Part shown: in pieces, positions 1-8,245 of the stretch
Position numbering within the stretch: the stretch's first letter is position 1
Layout of the letters: each line of letters starts with the position of its first letter
Source of the DNA: Clostridium rhizosphaerae
GTDB lineage: Bacteria > Bacillota > Clostridia > Clostridiales > Clostridiaceae
Direction: 5' to 3'
Length of the DNA: 64,000 bases
Assembly: GCF_016765585.1 (NCBI RefSeq)
Contig: NZ_JAESWC010000014.1
Span: forward strand, 310,001 to 374,000
The notes under the pieces: model-generated
Databases searched by the model: none
The model's input: the letters and a program-made list of their open reading frames with translations, nothing else
Told to the model about the DNA's origin: nothing
Translations under genes and position numbers: made by a program

Positions 1-91
1 CGGAGCCTGTTCCTTTACTGGCACATCCAGAAAGAAGGCTTCCACACATCATCACTCCTAATATTGCCGCAATTAGTTTTTTAGTTTTCAT
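1..91 (-). CDS. ABC transporter sugar-binding lipoprotein, N-terminal fragment
   Basis: Only the first 30 codons lie in the window; the gene runs off the left edge. The peptide starts MKTKKLIAAILGVMMCGSLL and continues SGCASKG, a classic lipoprotein signal: charged start, hydrophobic core and an LLSGC lipobox with the lipidated cysteine at residue 23. A GGGAGG ribosome binding site lies just upstream. It is the third gene of an operon after two sugar-type permeases, which is the usual place for the substrate-binding lipoprotein. The role as extracellular solute receptor is inferred from signal plus context. If the neighbouring GH94 enzyme is read correctly, the ligand could be beta-1,2-gluco-oligosaccharides. 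Confidence 0.8.
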   Translation of the reverse strand, partial: MKTKKLIAAILGVMMCGSLLSGCASKGTGS

Positions 92-204
92 GATATCCTC
101 CCTTAAATTTATATTTTATTTGTGACTGCATATGATGAACTGTTTAATTTGAGTTTTCATACTGCAGTTCACTTTTATTTATAATAAGCTGTATTAACAG
201 CAAA

Positions 205-1110
205 TTAACCCTTTACTGCTCCAACGGTCAGTCCGCTTACAAAATATTTTTGAACAAAAGGATAAACAAGAATAATTGGTCCTATTGCTACTACTGCCGT
301 TGCCATCTTAATAGATTCAGAAGGTAATTCTGCAGTGTTAATCGAAAGCCCCTGCTGTACTAACAATTGTACATTTGCTTGGCTAACAATTCTTTGTAAG
401 AAATACTGTAATGGATACTTATAGGTAGATTGGATATAAAGCATAGCATTATACCATTCATTCCAATATCCAAGAGTTAGAAACAATCCAATAGTTGCAA
501 GTGAAGGTTTTGCAAGCGGTAAAAATATCTTCCAATAAATATAGAAGTCTCCCGCTCCATCAATTGCTGCAGATTCGTATAGAGAATCTGGAATTGCTTT
601 CATAAAGTTTCTCATCAAGAATATAGACCACGGACTCATTATTCCCGGTAAAATCATTGCCCAAATACTATCTTTCAGGTGAAGTCCATTTACCATAAGA
701 ATATAAGAAGGAATTAATCCTCCACTAAATAAAGTTGTGAAATATATAAAGAAAGAAATCTGATTTCTATATTTAAAATCATTTCTGCATAGTACATAAC
801 CAGCCATTGACATAAAGAATAGTCCAAGGACAGTTCCTAATACAGCAATTGTTATTGTTACACGATAAGCTGAAATTAAATTAGCTGAGTTATGAAATAA
901 AAATTCATATGCATTGAAACTGATTTTTTTAGGAATCAACTTGTAACCTTCTGTTAAGATTTCTTTCTCATTCATAAATGAAGATGAGATCATAAGTACA
1001 AAAGGAACTAAGCATATTAAGGCAAATATAGCTACAGCAATATAGAAGATAACCCTCATTGTTAACTCATCTTTTCCTATAGGTCTTTTGATATTCGTTA
1101 TTTCTTGCAT
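205..1110 (-). CDS. Carbohydrate ABC transporter permease, LplC/YtcP type
   Basis: This 301-residue integral membrane protein is one of two permeases of a CUT1-type sugar importer. It has about six hydrophobic segments starting near residue 18, and an EAA loop near residues 180-200 (AAIDGAGDFYIYWKIFLP), which contacts the ATPase. The conserved C-terminal end FVSGLTVGAVKG is typical of LplC/YtcP proteins. It follows the other permease by 19 bp and precedes the binding lipoprotein. No ATPase gene is present here; such importers commonly borrow a shared MsmX-type ATPase encoded elsewhere. Family assignment is confident, substrate is inferred from the divergent GH94 gene. Confidence 0.9.
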   Translation of the reverse strand: MQEITNIKRPIGKDELTMRVIFYIAVAIFALICLVPFVLMISSSFMNEKEILTEGYKLIPKKISFNAYEFLFHNSANLISAYRVTITIAVLGTVLGLFFMSMAGYVLCRNDFKYRNQISFFIYFTTLFSGGLIPSYILMVNGLHLKDSIWAMILPGIMSPWSIFLMRNFMKAIPDSLYESAAIDGAGDFYIYWKIFLPLAKPSLATIGLFLTLGYWNEWYNAMLYIQSTYKYPLQYFLQRIVSQANVQLLVQQGLSINTAELPSESIKMATAVVAIGPIILVYPFVQKYFVSGLTVGAVKG

Positions 1111-1129
1111 ACTTATTTTTCCTTTCTAT

Positions 1130-2065
1130 TTAGAATAATGCACTATCAGGCTCAATTTTCTTAACAATAGCATTTACTGTTAATACAAGTATGAGACCGA
1201 AAAGAGATTGATAAAAACCAACAGCTGCACCTTGTGAGAAATTAAACTGACCAACTAAGCTTCTGAATACAAAAGTATCAATAATATCTGTCTGTTTATA
1301 TAACACTGAGTTATTACCAATAAGATTATAGAAAAGATCAAATGAACCCTTCAATATACCGCCTAAACCAAATAGGAATAATAAGATAAAGGTTGGCTTT
1401 AATAAAGGAACTACAATACAACGAATTTTTTGCCAAGCTGTAGCACCATCAAGTTCTGCTGCTTCGTAGATTTCACTACTGATACCTGTTATAGCAGCTA
1501 GATAAATAATCATGCCGTAACCTGTGCTTGCCCAAAGTTTAAAGAAAACAATGATATATTTCCATATCCCCTGATCTGAATAAAAATCATGTTTTGCAAG
1601 TCCAAAGTTTGTAAGTATTGTATTAATAAAACCATGATTAAAATTAAAAAAGTTATATGCGAAAAATCCTACAATTACCATTGAAATAAAATGTGGTAAT
1701 AAGATAATTGACTGAGATAACTTTTTGAACCATCTGCTTTTAATTTCTGAAATCATAATTGCAAAAGCTACCTGAGATATGTTTGTCAGTGCTAAAAATG
1801 CAAGGTTATAAAGTAAGGTATTCTTTGTAATTCTCCAAAGATCTCCTGTCTTAACCAGAAACTCAAAGTTTTTAAGCCCAACAAAGTTACTTCCAAAAAT
1901 ACCTTTGCCAATGTTATAGTCAACAAAAGCAATATAAGCACCTGGCATTGGTATATAAGAAAATATTATGAAATAAATAATTACTGGGGATATCATCAGA
2001 AACAAAACTTTCTTTCGCTTTAATTCATCAATAAAGCCTTTCATATTCCCATTAGTTTTCGCCAT
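1130..2065 (-). CDS. Carbohydrate ABC transporter permease, LplB/YteP type
   Basis: First gene of the importer operon, 311 residues. The N-terminus is lysine-rich (KRKKVLFLMISPVIIYF) and leads into the first membrane segment; about six segments follow. The EAA loop is AAELDGATAWQKIRCIVVP near residues 205-225. The pair of LplB-like and LplC-like permeases plus a lipoprotein is the standard composition of oligosaccharide importers of this subgroup. A TTGACA-N17-TACAAT promoter on this strand lies at 2231-2259, followed by three operator-like palindromes, so the operon is likely repressed by a LacI-family protein not encoded in the window. Confidence 0.9.
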   Translation of the reverse strand: MAKTNGNMKGFIDELKRKKVLFLMISPVIIYFIIFSYIPMPGAYIAFVDYNIGKGIFGSNFVGLKNFEFLVKTGDLWRITKNTLLYNLAFLALTNISQVAFAIMISEIKSRWFKKLSQSIILLPHFISMVIVGFFAYNFFNFNHGFINTILTNFGLAKHDFYSDQGIWKYIIVFFKLWASTGYGMIIYLAAITGISSEIYEAAELDGATAWQKIRCIVVPLLKPTFILLFLFGLGGILKGSFDLFYNLIGNNSVLYKQTDIIDTFVFRSLVGQFNFSQGAAVGFYQSLFGLILVLTVNAIVKKIEPDSALF

Positions 2066-2131
2066 ATGCTAAACCCACCCTTCTAAATATTCATTTTTAC
2101 ATCTCTTGCAATTTTCACGTCGGTTTCTTTT

Positions 2132-2202
2132 GAGGAAATGTTTTCAGTGCTATGCTAGAATCAGTGGAAACATTTCCACTATACTGAGGAAATGTTTCCA
2201 CT
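2132..2202. promoter_or_regulatory. Cluster of three LacI-family operator-like palindromes
   Basis: Three copies of a GGAAAyrTTTyC palindrome: 2132-2146 (GAGGAAATGTTTTCA), 2163-2180 (AGTGGAAACATTTCCACT, nearly perfect dyad) and 2188-2202 (GGAAATGTTTCCACT). They sit just downstream of the minus-strand promoter at 2231-2259. A related half (AACGTTTCCAC) lies at 2397-2407 on the GH94 side. LacI-family repressors and CcpA recognise dyads of this kind. The spacing suggests coordinated repression of both divergent units. The regulator itself is not in the window. Confidence 0.7.
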
Positions 2203-2230
2203 AGCTACTAAAAATTAACTTTATGAGTAA

Positions 2231-2259
2231 ATTGTATTCGTTATCAACATATTTGTCAA
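2231..2259 (-). promoter_or_regulatory. SigmaA promoter of the sugar ABC importer operon
   Basis: Read on the minus strand: TTGACA (2254-2259), 17-bp spacer, TACAAT (2231-2236). The operator cluster lies immediately downstream, between promoter and permease gene. Confidence 0.7.
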
Positions 2260-2319
2260 TGAGTTTTTTGTATAAATTAATAAAATTTGTTATTTAATCA
2301 TACACTTTACCTATTCAGG

Positions 2320-2348
2320 TTGACAAAAAAAGCTAATTCTTATATACT
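2320..2348 (+). promoter_or_regulatory. SigmaA promoter of the GH94 phosphorylase gene
   Basis: TTGACA at 2320-2325, 17-bp spacer, TATACT at 2343-2348. The motif GCAAAAACGTTTCCAC at 2392-2407 lies about 45 bp downstream of the expected start of transcription. It resembles both the operators at 2132-2202 and a catabolite response element with one degraded half, so it could block elongating polymerase. Confidence 0.7.
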
Positions 2349-2450
2349 TTTAGTGAATATAAAAACATTTTCATACGATTTTCCTTAATATCGCAAAAAC
2401 GTTTCCACAAAAAATAATTTACTTATTTTCTAGAAAGGACTGTACGCAAT

Positions 2451-5400
2451 ATGAATAAAATGAACAGTTTTATAGATATTAAGCAGGATAAAATGCTATA
2501 TCGTTTTCTTCAAAGTGGCGATATATTTACATTTACCTACGATAAATTTCTGATTAATCAGTTTCGTGGCAATGTAAAAGATGGTTCTGCAAATAATATT
2601 TATCTACGAATTTATGATGGAGAGTCTATAAAAGTCTATCCTCTTCTAGGGATCAGATCGAAAAGTATTATTTCAGCAACTTCTAACTCGCTAATATATG
2701 AAGGAACTATAGAAGAAATAAACTACAAAGTTACTTTTCACCCAGTGAATCATATTTGGTTTTGGAACATAACTTTAGAAGGATCAAATAAGAATGTTGA
2801 CCTAATATATGGTCAGGATATTGGAATTGCTGAAGAGAATGGTGTCTATACTAATGAACTTTATATATCTGAGTATCTTGGACATACTGTGTTTCAAAAT
2901 GACAACAGCTATGTTGTGTGTTCAAGACAAAATATGCCGAGTGCAGATTGTTATCCATACATACAGCAAGGTGTAATCGGTGCCAAGGCAGTACATTACT
3001 CTACTGATGGATTACAATTTTTTGGATTGTCATACAAAGAAACCAATACACCTGAGATTTTAACATCTGATTTGTTAGACTGTAATCTCCAATATGAATT
3101 TGCCTATACAGCATTACAAACAGAACGAATTAATATTAATGGAGAATACTCCTTATCATTTTATGGACTTTTTCTTTCTACGCATCCAGAAGCAGTAAAG
3201 GAATTGGAATTCAAAACTCAAATCGAGGAAGCGTACATAAAAGCTCAAAAGGAGCCTGATGAAGTTAAATTAATAAATCCAATAAAAACTAAAAAAGAAT
3301 TTTCTTCACCTTTTTCGTCTCCATCTTTTACTGAAGACGAAATAAATACTTTGTATCCAGAGAGAGTTTTAGAAGAAAGAATGGATAATAAATTACTCTC
3401 ATTTTTCACTACAGAACACTCTCATATTGTAACAAAAGATAAGGAATTATTAACTGAAAGACCTCATGGCACAATTATCATTACACCCCCAAATATAAAA
3501 AATGTTGATAGTCACATTATATCCTCGACACAATATATGTATGGAATTTTTAACAGCCATGTTGTTACAGGTAACACTGACCTTCATAAACTGCTTTCGA
3601 CTCCAAGAGGTTTCCTAAATGTGATGAAAAACAGCGGTCAGCGTATTTACTTGCGTATAGACGGAAAATATCGACTGATGACACTCCCAGGTATTTTTGA
3701 AATGGGGATGAATTATTCAAAATGGTATTATAAATTACCAAGTGATATGCTTACGATAACAGCTTACACTGCTGCTGATAGATCTGATTTAATATTAGAA
3801 GTTTCAAGTAAAAGTAATAAAAAATATGACTATATTATAACTAACCAATTAGTTATGGGTACTAATGAATATACTAAAGATATTTATTATACAGAGATTA
3901 AAGATGGCATCCGTTTTAATCTTGACACAGAAAATTATCCAGGATTGCATTATGATCTTACTATTCCTGGACAGAACTTTACTTTATGTGATGATCGTGT
4001 CTTCTTTGAAGATGAAAAACCCTTTGATGAAACTTTCTTAACAGTTTCATTAAAAGATACTAGTAGTTTTGAGCTGGTAATCAAAGCTTATTTAACAGAA
4101 AATGATATTTCTCATGATACAAAATACACATTAGTAGAAGAGAAGAAAAAAGTTTACTCTTTTTATCAGAGTTTAATTAATAACTTTCACTTAGATATCG
4201 ACAATGAAAACAGTAAAGAGAGAATACAAATACTTAACGAGACCATCTGGTGGTACTCGCATAATGCTATGATCCATTTTTCAATGCCTCATGGTTTAGA
4301 ACAACCCGGAGGAGCTGCATGGGGTACTCGTGATGTCTGTCAAGGTCCTATGGAATTCTTCTTAGCTACTCAGAATTATACTATTATGAGAAAAATACTG
4401 TTAATTATATTCTCACACCAGAATATCGATACAAAAGAATGGCCTCAGTGGTTTATGTTCGATAAATATCCAATTAATGCAGGAGAATGCCACGGAGATG
4501 TTATTTTCTGGCCACTAAAGAGTGTTTCAGACTATATCATAGCATCAGGCGATAAGGAGATATTAAATGAGCTGCTTCCTTATGACGGTGCTCCTGAACG
4601 GAAGGAAACATTACTACAACATATATGTTACGCATTAGAAAACATCAAGGAAAGCAGGTTTATTAAGGATACTGGTTTGATAACATACGCAGGCGGAGAT
4701 TGGGATGATACGCTTCAGCCTGCAAGTGAAGAACTAAAAACAAAGCTAGTAAGTTCTTGGACTGTTGCTCTAGCTTATCAAACCTTTAATTCTCTTTGTG
4801 AAGCGCTTACAGATATTCATAATGAATTATGCAAAGAATTTGCTTCACTAGCTGCTTTAGTAAAAAAATCCTTCCATGACATTTTAATTAAAGATGGTGT
4901 TGTAGCTGGATTCCTAGAGTGTGATGATACATATCGTTATATGCTTCATCCTGCTGATGAATCTACAGGCATTCATTATCGCCTGCTTCCAATGACAAGA
5001 AGTATTATCGCAGAGCTTGTTGATCAAGATCAAGCAAGAACAAATGTAGCTACTATTCAAAATAATTTAAAGTGTCCGGATGGTGTACGTCTGATGGATT
5101 GCCCTGCTCATTATGATGGAGGAGTTAGTCATCTATTCAAACGCGCAGAACAAGCTGCAAATGTTGGACGTGAGATAAGCTTGCAATATACTCATGCTCA
5201 TATTCGTTATATCGAGGCAATGGCAAAGATAGGTAACGGCGAAGAAGCATGGAATTCACTTTTTACTATTAATCCAATACTCATTCAACATAGCGTTAAG
5301 AATGCTAATATCCGTCAAAGCAATCTATATTTTAGCAGCTCTGATGGAAATTATAACGATCGTTATGAGTATGAAAAAAACTTTGGACTACTAAAAACAG

Positions 5401-5756
5401 GTGACATAAAAGTAAAGGGTGGCTGGAGACTTTATTCAAGCGGTCCCGGAATCTATATAAGACAATTAGTAAGCAATGTGCTTGGTATTCGTTTTAATAA
5501 AGAAGGCCTTATTATTGATCCTGTATTGCCAGCTGAATTAGATGGACTAAAATTCACATACCAATGCTTTGGCAGAACCCTTCACTTTGAATTTAAAATT
5601 AGTGAAGCTGGTAGGACAACAGCATGGAATAATAAAAATGAAATACCATCTTCTCCTGTAGTAAACCCATATAGAGCTAGTGGTATCTTAATTTCTAAAG
5701 AAGAGCTCACAAGTTGTGGAGACAATATAACTATATATGCTAAAGCATTTAATTAA
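2451..5756 (+). CDS. GH94 family phosphorylase, likely 1,2-beta-oligoglucan phosphorylase
   Basis: This 1101-residue protein has the GH94 signature region GGAAWGTRDVCQGPMEFF (Asp about residue 628) and the catalytic-acid motif GGDWDD (Asp about residue 750). GH94 enzymes are inverting phosphorylases that split beta-glucosides with phosphate to give alpha-glucose 1-phosphate. The length is far above that of cellobiose phosphorylase (about 800) but matches Listeria Lin1839, a 1,2-beta-oligoglucan (sophoro-oligosaccharide) phosphorylase of about 1090 residues, which is also encoded beside a sugar ABC importer. No signal peptide is seen, so it should act in the cytoplasm on imported oligosaccharides; its product would feed the phosphoglucomutase at 24143. 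Substrate specificity is inferred from length and context; family membership is seen in the motifs. Confidence 0.85.
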   Translation: MNKMNSFIDIKQDKMLYRFLQSGDIFTFTYDKFLINQFRGNVKDGSANNIYLRIYDGESIKVYPLLGIRSKSIISATSNSLIYEGTIEEINYKVTFHPVNHIWFWNITLEGSNKNVDLIYGQDIGIAEENGVYTNELYISEYLGHTVFQNDNSYVVCSRQNMPSADCYPYIQQGVIGAKAVHYSTDGLQFFGLSYKETNTPEILTSDLLDCNLQYEFAYTALQTERININGEYSLSFYGLFLSTHPEAVKELEFKTQIEEAYIKAQKEPDEVKLINPIKTKKEFSSPFSSPSFTEDEINTLYPERVLEERMDNKLLSFFTTEHSHIVTKDKELLTERPHGTIIITPPNIKNVDSHIISSTQYMYGIFNSHVVTGNTDLHKLLSTPRGFLNVMKNSGQRIYLRIDGKYRLMTLPGIFEMGMNYSKWYYKLPSDMLTITAYTAADRSDLILEVSSKSNKKYDYIITNQLVMGTNEYTKDIYYTEIKDGIRFNLDTENYPGLHYDLTIPGQNFTLCDDRVFFEDEKPFDETFLTVSLKDTSSFELVIKAYLTENDISHDTKYTLVEEKKKVYSFYQSLINNFHLDIDNENSKERIQILNETIWWYSHNAMIHFSMPHGLEQPGGAAWGTRDVCQGPMEFFLATQNYTIMRKILLIIFSHQNIDTKEWPQWFMFDKYPINAGECHGDVIFWPLKSVSDYIIASGDKEILNELLPYDGAPERKETLLQHICYALENIKESRFIKDTGLITYAGGDWDDTLQPASEELKTKLVSSWTVALAYQTFNSLCEALTDIHNELCKEFASLAALVKKSFHDILIKDGVVAGFLECDDTYRYMLHPADESTGIHYRLLPMTRSIIAELVDQDQARTNVATIQNNLKCPDGVRLMDCPAHYDGGVSHLFKRAEQAANVGREISLQYTHAHIRYIEAMAKIGNGEEAWNSLFTINPILIQHSVKNANIRQSNLYFSSSDGNYNDRYEYEKNFGLLKTGDIKVKGGWRLYSSGPGIYIRQLVSNVLGIRFNKEGLIIDPVLPAELDGLKFTYQCFGRTLHFEFKISEAGRTTAWNNKNEIPSSPVVNPYRASGILISKEELTSCGDNITIYAKAFN

Positions 5757-5768
5757 TTTTTAGTATGT

Positions 5769-5790
5769 AAAAGCCCTAAATGGGCTTTTA
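5769..5790 (+). other. UAAAU-loop hairpin, partial leader unit
   Basis: The hairpin AAAAGCCC-TAAAT-GGGCTTTT has the same loop as the hairpins that open the two complete leader units downstream, but its stem bases differ. It is followed by GTAATTTTCGAG, a possible trace of the second stem. It may be a truncated copy of the repeat. It could also help end GH94 transcription, although there is no clean T-run. Confidence 0.55.
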
Positions 5791-5806
5791 CAAGTAATTT
5801 TCGAGG

Positions 5807-5925
5807 CTAAAGTCCTAAATGGACTTTAGCGGGTAATTTATGAGCGAAGCGAATGTCTTAAGTTGCCCAGTGCCCAAAGGGGAGCGAGAGTTTTAAATTA
5901 CTCCGTGCTTCCGACTAAAAGGAGG
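5807..5925 (+). repeat. Structured leader repeat, copy 1 (orphan SD)
   Basis: Hairpin CTAAAGTCC-TAAAT-GGACTTTAG (5807-5829) is followed by a second stem, GGGTAATTT (5831-5839) with AAATTACTCC (5895-5904, one bulge), enclosing a longer insert than in the other copies. Loop bases GAAGC (5846-5850) can pair with GCTTC (5907-5911) beyond the stem, making a pseudoknot. The last 15 nt (5911-5925) are the invariant tail CCGACTAAAAGGAGG. No start codon follows; copy 2 begins at once, so this is a tandem duplication. Confidence 0.65.
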
Positions 5926-6010
5926 TTAAAGGTCTAAATGACCTTTAACGAGCAATTAGCGAGCGGAAGCGAGTAATCTTTAATTGCTCAGTCTTCCGAC
6001 TAAAAGGAGG
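5926..6010 (+). repeat. Structured leader repeat, copy 2, upstream of the PhnP-like gene
   Basis: Hairpin TTAAAGGTC-TAAAT-GACCTTTAA (5926-5948, nine perfect pairs), then stem GAGCAATTA (5950-5958) with TAATTGCTC (5981-5989, nine perfect pairs). The 22-nt loop carries CGGAAG (5964-5969), which is complementary to CTTCCG (5993-5998) just after the stem. The invariant tail at 5996-6010 ends in the AAAAGGAGG ribosome binding site, seven bases before the ATG at 6018. The fold therefore sits directly on the site where translation starts. Confidence 0.7.
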
Positions 6011-6017
6011 AATTTTT

Positions 6018-6851
6018 ATGAGAATACAATTTCTTGGAACTGCTGCTGCTGAGGGATGGCCAGCATTATTTTGCACTTGTAATAACTGTCAAAGAGCACG
6101 TGAACTAAAGGGTAAAAATTACCGTTCCAGAGCCCAGGTGCTAATTAACGATGATTTAATTTTTGATTTTGGTCCTGATTCTTTCTATCATGCAATGACC
6201 TTTGATCTTGATTTTTCAAAGATACAAACTGTCCTTATGACTCATTCACATATGGATCATCTTTATCCTCTGGATTTAATATTAAGAGGAATCCCATATG
6301 CCTATGACAGAGACAAAAATAAGATGACTATATACGGAAATGAAAAATGTGAAGCTTTTTATAATCGTATGCTTGTTGAAGAAGATGATTCTGCAAATCT
6401 CAAAGATTGTATTGATTATAGCGTAATCAAAGCTTTTGATGGTTTTAAGTCTCATGGCTATGATATTCTCCCTCTTCAGGCACAGCATGATCCGAGAGAA
6501 AACTGTCTTGTATACAGCTTAACCGACAAAGATGGGAAAAGATTATTTTATGGAAATGACACAGGAGATATTACAGAAGAAACTTGGAATCATATAAAAT
6601 CACTTTACTTTGACGTAGTTAGTTTGGATTGTACAATGGGTGGAACTCCGGGATGCAAAAGTCACATGGGACTTGAGGAAACCATACTTCTCAGAAATAA
6701 AATGCTAGAAGTAGGCTGTGCTGACGAGAATACTAAATTCGTAATAACTCATTTTTCTCATAATGGTTGTCTTTTACACCATGAATTAGAAGAACGAGTT
6801 AAAGACCTCGGAATGCTAGTAGCCTATGACGGTATGATACTTGATATATAA
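6018..6851 (+). CDS. PhnP-like MBL-fold metallo-hydrolase
   Basis: The 277-residue protein has a metallo-beta-lactamase fold signature, THSHMDHLYP near residues 74-83, with further ligands in QHDPR and in the C-terminal THFSHNG. Near the start, LFCTCNNCQRAR is the cysteine cluster typical of PhnP-type enzymes, which bind a structural zinc. PhnP hydrolyses cyclic phosphodiesters in phosphonate breakdown, but no phn genes are nearby, so the substrate here is unknown. The ATG is fixed by the AAAAGGAGG site that ends a structured leader repeat, suggesting translational control. The gene probably forms its own unit, ending at the terminator at 6904-6947. Confidence 0.8.
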   Translation: MRIQFLGTAAAEGWPALFCTCNNCQRARELKGKNYRSRAQVLINDDLIFDFGPDSFYHAMTFDLDFSKIQTVLMTHSHMDHLYPLDLILRGIPYAYDRDKNKMTIYGNEKCEAFYNRMLVEEDDSANLKDCIDYSVIKAFDGFKSHGYDILPLQAQHDPRENCLVYSLTDKDGKRLFYGNDTGDITEETWNHIKSLYFDVVSLDCTMGGTPGCKSHMGLEETILLRNKMLEVGCADENTKFVITHFSHNGCLLHHELEERVKDLGMLVAYDGMILDI

Positions 6852-6903
6852 ATCAGCTGATGAATCAATTTTTTTAGATTATTTTTTTTAATAATACAAG
6901 AAT

Positions 6904-6947
6904 AAAAAATATCCCAAGTGTGTGAAATTACACTCGGGATATTTTTT
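6904..6947. terminator. Bidirectional terminator
   Basis: Inverted repeat AAAAAATATCCC...GGGATATTTTTTT with a short loop, flanked by A and T runs on both sides. It lies between the convergent PhnP-like and nitroreductase genes and can serve both. Confidence 0.8.
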
Positions 6948-7031
6948 TATGTCAAAAGTTAATGCAGTTGAAAATTTGATGTAAAAAAGCATGTTGAAGC
7001 CTGTAAAGCAAGCAATATTGTATTTGAAAAT

Positions 7032-8231
7032 TTATTCTTTGACAATCAAGTCTATTACATCGCGACGCATACTTTGCGGAACTTCTTTTGTAGGCTTGCC
7101 TAAGCGCACCAGCATCTGAATAGTTCCTCCTTTAGGAGTATAGTCCTGATGGATGCTCCTATAGAGTTCTTTCATTTCAGGGTATTCCTCAAGAGCCTGA
7201 CTGAGAGGCTGCATAACGACGCCTTGCTGATGAGCTGCCAATATAAGTTTACTGTAAAGTATTCCACTTTTGACCTGACTTAACCGGGTATTATCCTTCG
7301 TAATAATCATGGCGTAAGCAGGTGTATTGTCAACTGATATCTGAGTAGACTGAATAAACATATTCGATGCAGCTTTTCCGCTATTCATTGAAGGGAAAAG
7401 CGTAACCAGCCCCTGCATAATATGCTTCATGATTCCTGAAGTACCCTGCCCTTCAATAGAAAATCCATAGCGATATTTGTTTTTCTGGTATTCATTGGAG
7501 CGAAAGATAGTCTCCGATTCTTTCATAACACGATTCACGCCCGCTTCGATGGATGCCCCTTTCATTGCATAGCTTCTCAATTTATCTACGTTTTCTTTAT
7601 CTTGCAAAATCTTTATTGATATATTATCATCAGTATTTAAATTTTCCAACTCATTTATCTGTTCAGAGGTCAACTTGGTTGACTGATATGGCGCTCTATT
7701 TGTATCCGGTAAAAACATATAGGCATAAAGAGGGGCGCTTTGGGAAGTTGCCTTGGTAAGCGTAATTTTTGCTACGGGTGTAGTATTCATACTCTCATCC
7801 AATTTTTGCTCATCATAACCGCCTTGAGGAAACAGTTCTATATCTGTTTTATACCCTAATTTATCTCCGGCGATATTGATATATTCTAAAAAGGCACCTT
7901 GCGTAATCATCATTTGCCGTGCAAAAGGGTCTACCTCGTTTGTTAAACGCTCACTGTCGGCGTATAAGAAAAATACCATAGGATTATCCTTATCCAAACG
8001 TATTTTCCATGGCTGCATATTATGACCGTTCGCCGCCAGCAACCCATATGCCGTAAGCTGAATTCTTGGGTCATCAAATTTTTGTGCGTAATCTTTTTTC
8101 CATGGTTCCAGATATGTTGATTTCTCAAAATTGCCGCTTATGATTAACAAAGCAGTAACAGCAATTACTATAAAAGCGATTATGCCAGTAAGTATAACAC
8201 CCATTATTTTTATTACTCCTTTCTTTGCCAT
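7032..8231 (-). CDS. Membrane-anchored Acg-like nitroreductase family protein
   Basis: This 399-residue protein has one N-terminal membrane segment (about residues 8-31) followed by a nitroreductase-type FMN-binding domain. The motif LLAANGHNMQPWKIRL (about residues 63-78) matches the FMN-binding start of Acg-type nitroreductase proteins, and LVRLGKPTKEVPQSMRRD near the end is typical as well. Acg-like members often lack normal nitroreductase activity and may bind flavin instead; catalytic activity is not evident from sequence. The gene follows the TetR regulator in the same direction with a 14-bp gap, so the two form an operon whose promoter carries a strong palindrome. Confidence 0.75.
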   Translation of the reverse strand: MAKKGVIKIMGVILTGIIAFIVIAVTALLIISGNFEKSTYLEPWKKDYAQKFDDPRIQLTAYGLLAANGHNMQPWKIRLDKDNPMVFFLYADSERLTNEVDPFARQMMITQGAFLEYINIAGDKLGYKTDIELFPQGGYDEQKLDESMNTTPVAKITLTKATSQSAPLYAYMFLPDTNRAPYQSTKLTSEQINELENLNTDDNISIKILQDKENVDKLRSYAMKGASIEAGVNRVMKESETIFRSNEYQKNKYRYGFSIEGQGTSGIMKHIMQGLVTLFPSMNSGKAASNMFIQSTQISVDNTPAYAMIITKDNTRLSQVKSGILYSKLILAAHQQGVVMQPLSQALEEYPEMKELYRSIHQDYTPKGGTIQMLVRLGKPTKEVPQSMRRDVIDLIVKE

Positions 8232-8245
8232 TTTAATCCCTCCAT

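Noticed and set aside
5791-6010. Known riboswitch classes (preQ1, SAM, THF, fluoride, guanidine)
   Set aside because: The conserved core sequences of these classes, as I know them, are not present; a covariance-model search is still needed to exclude a rarer class.
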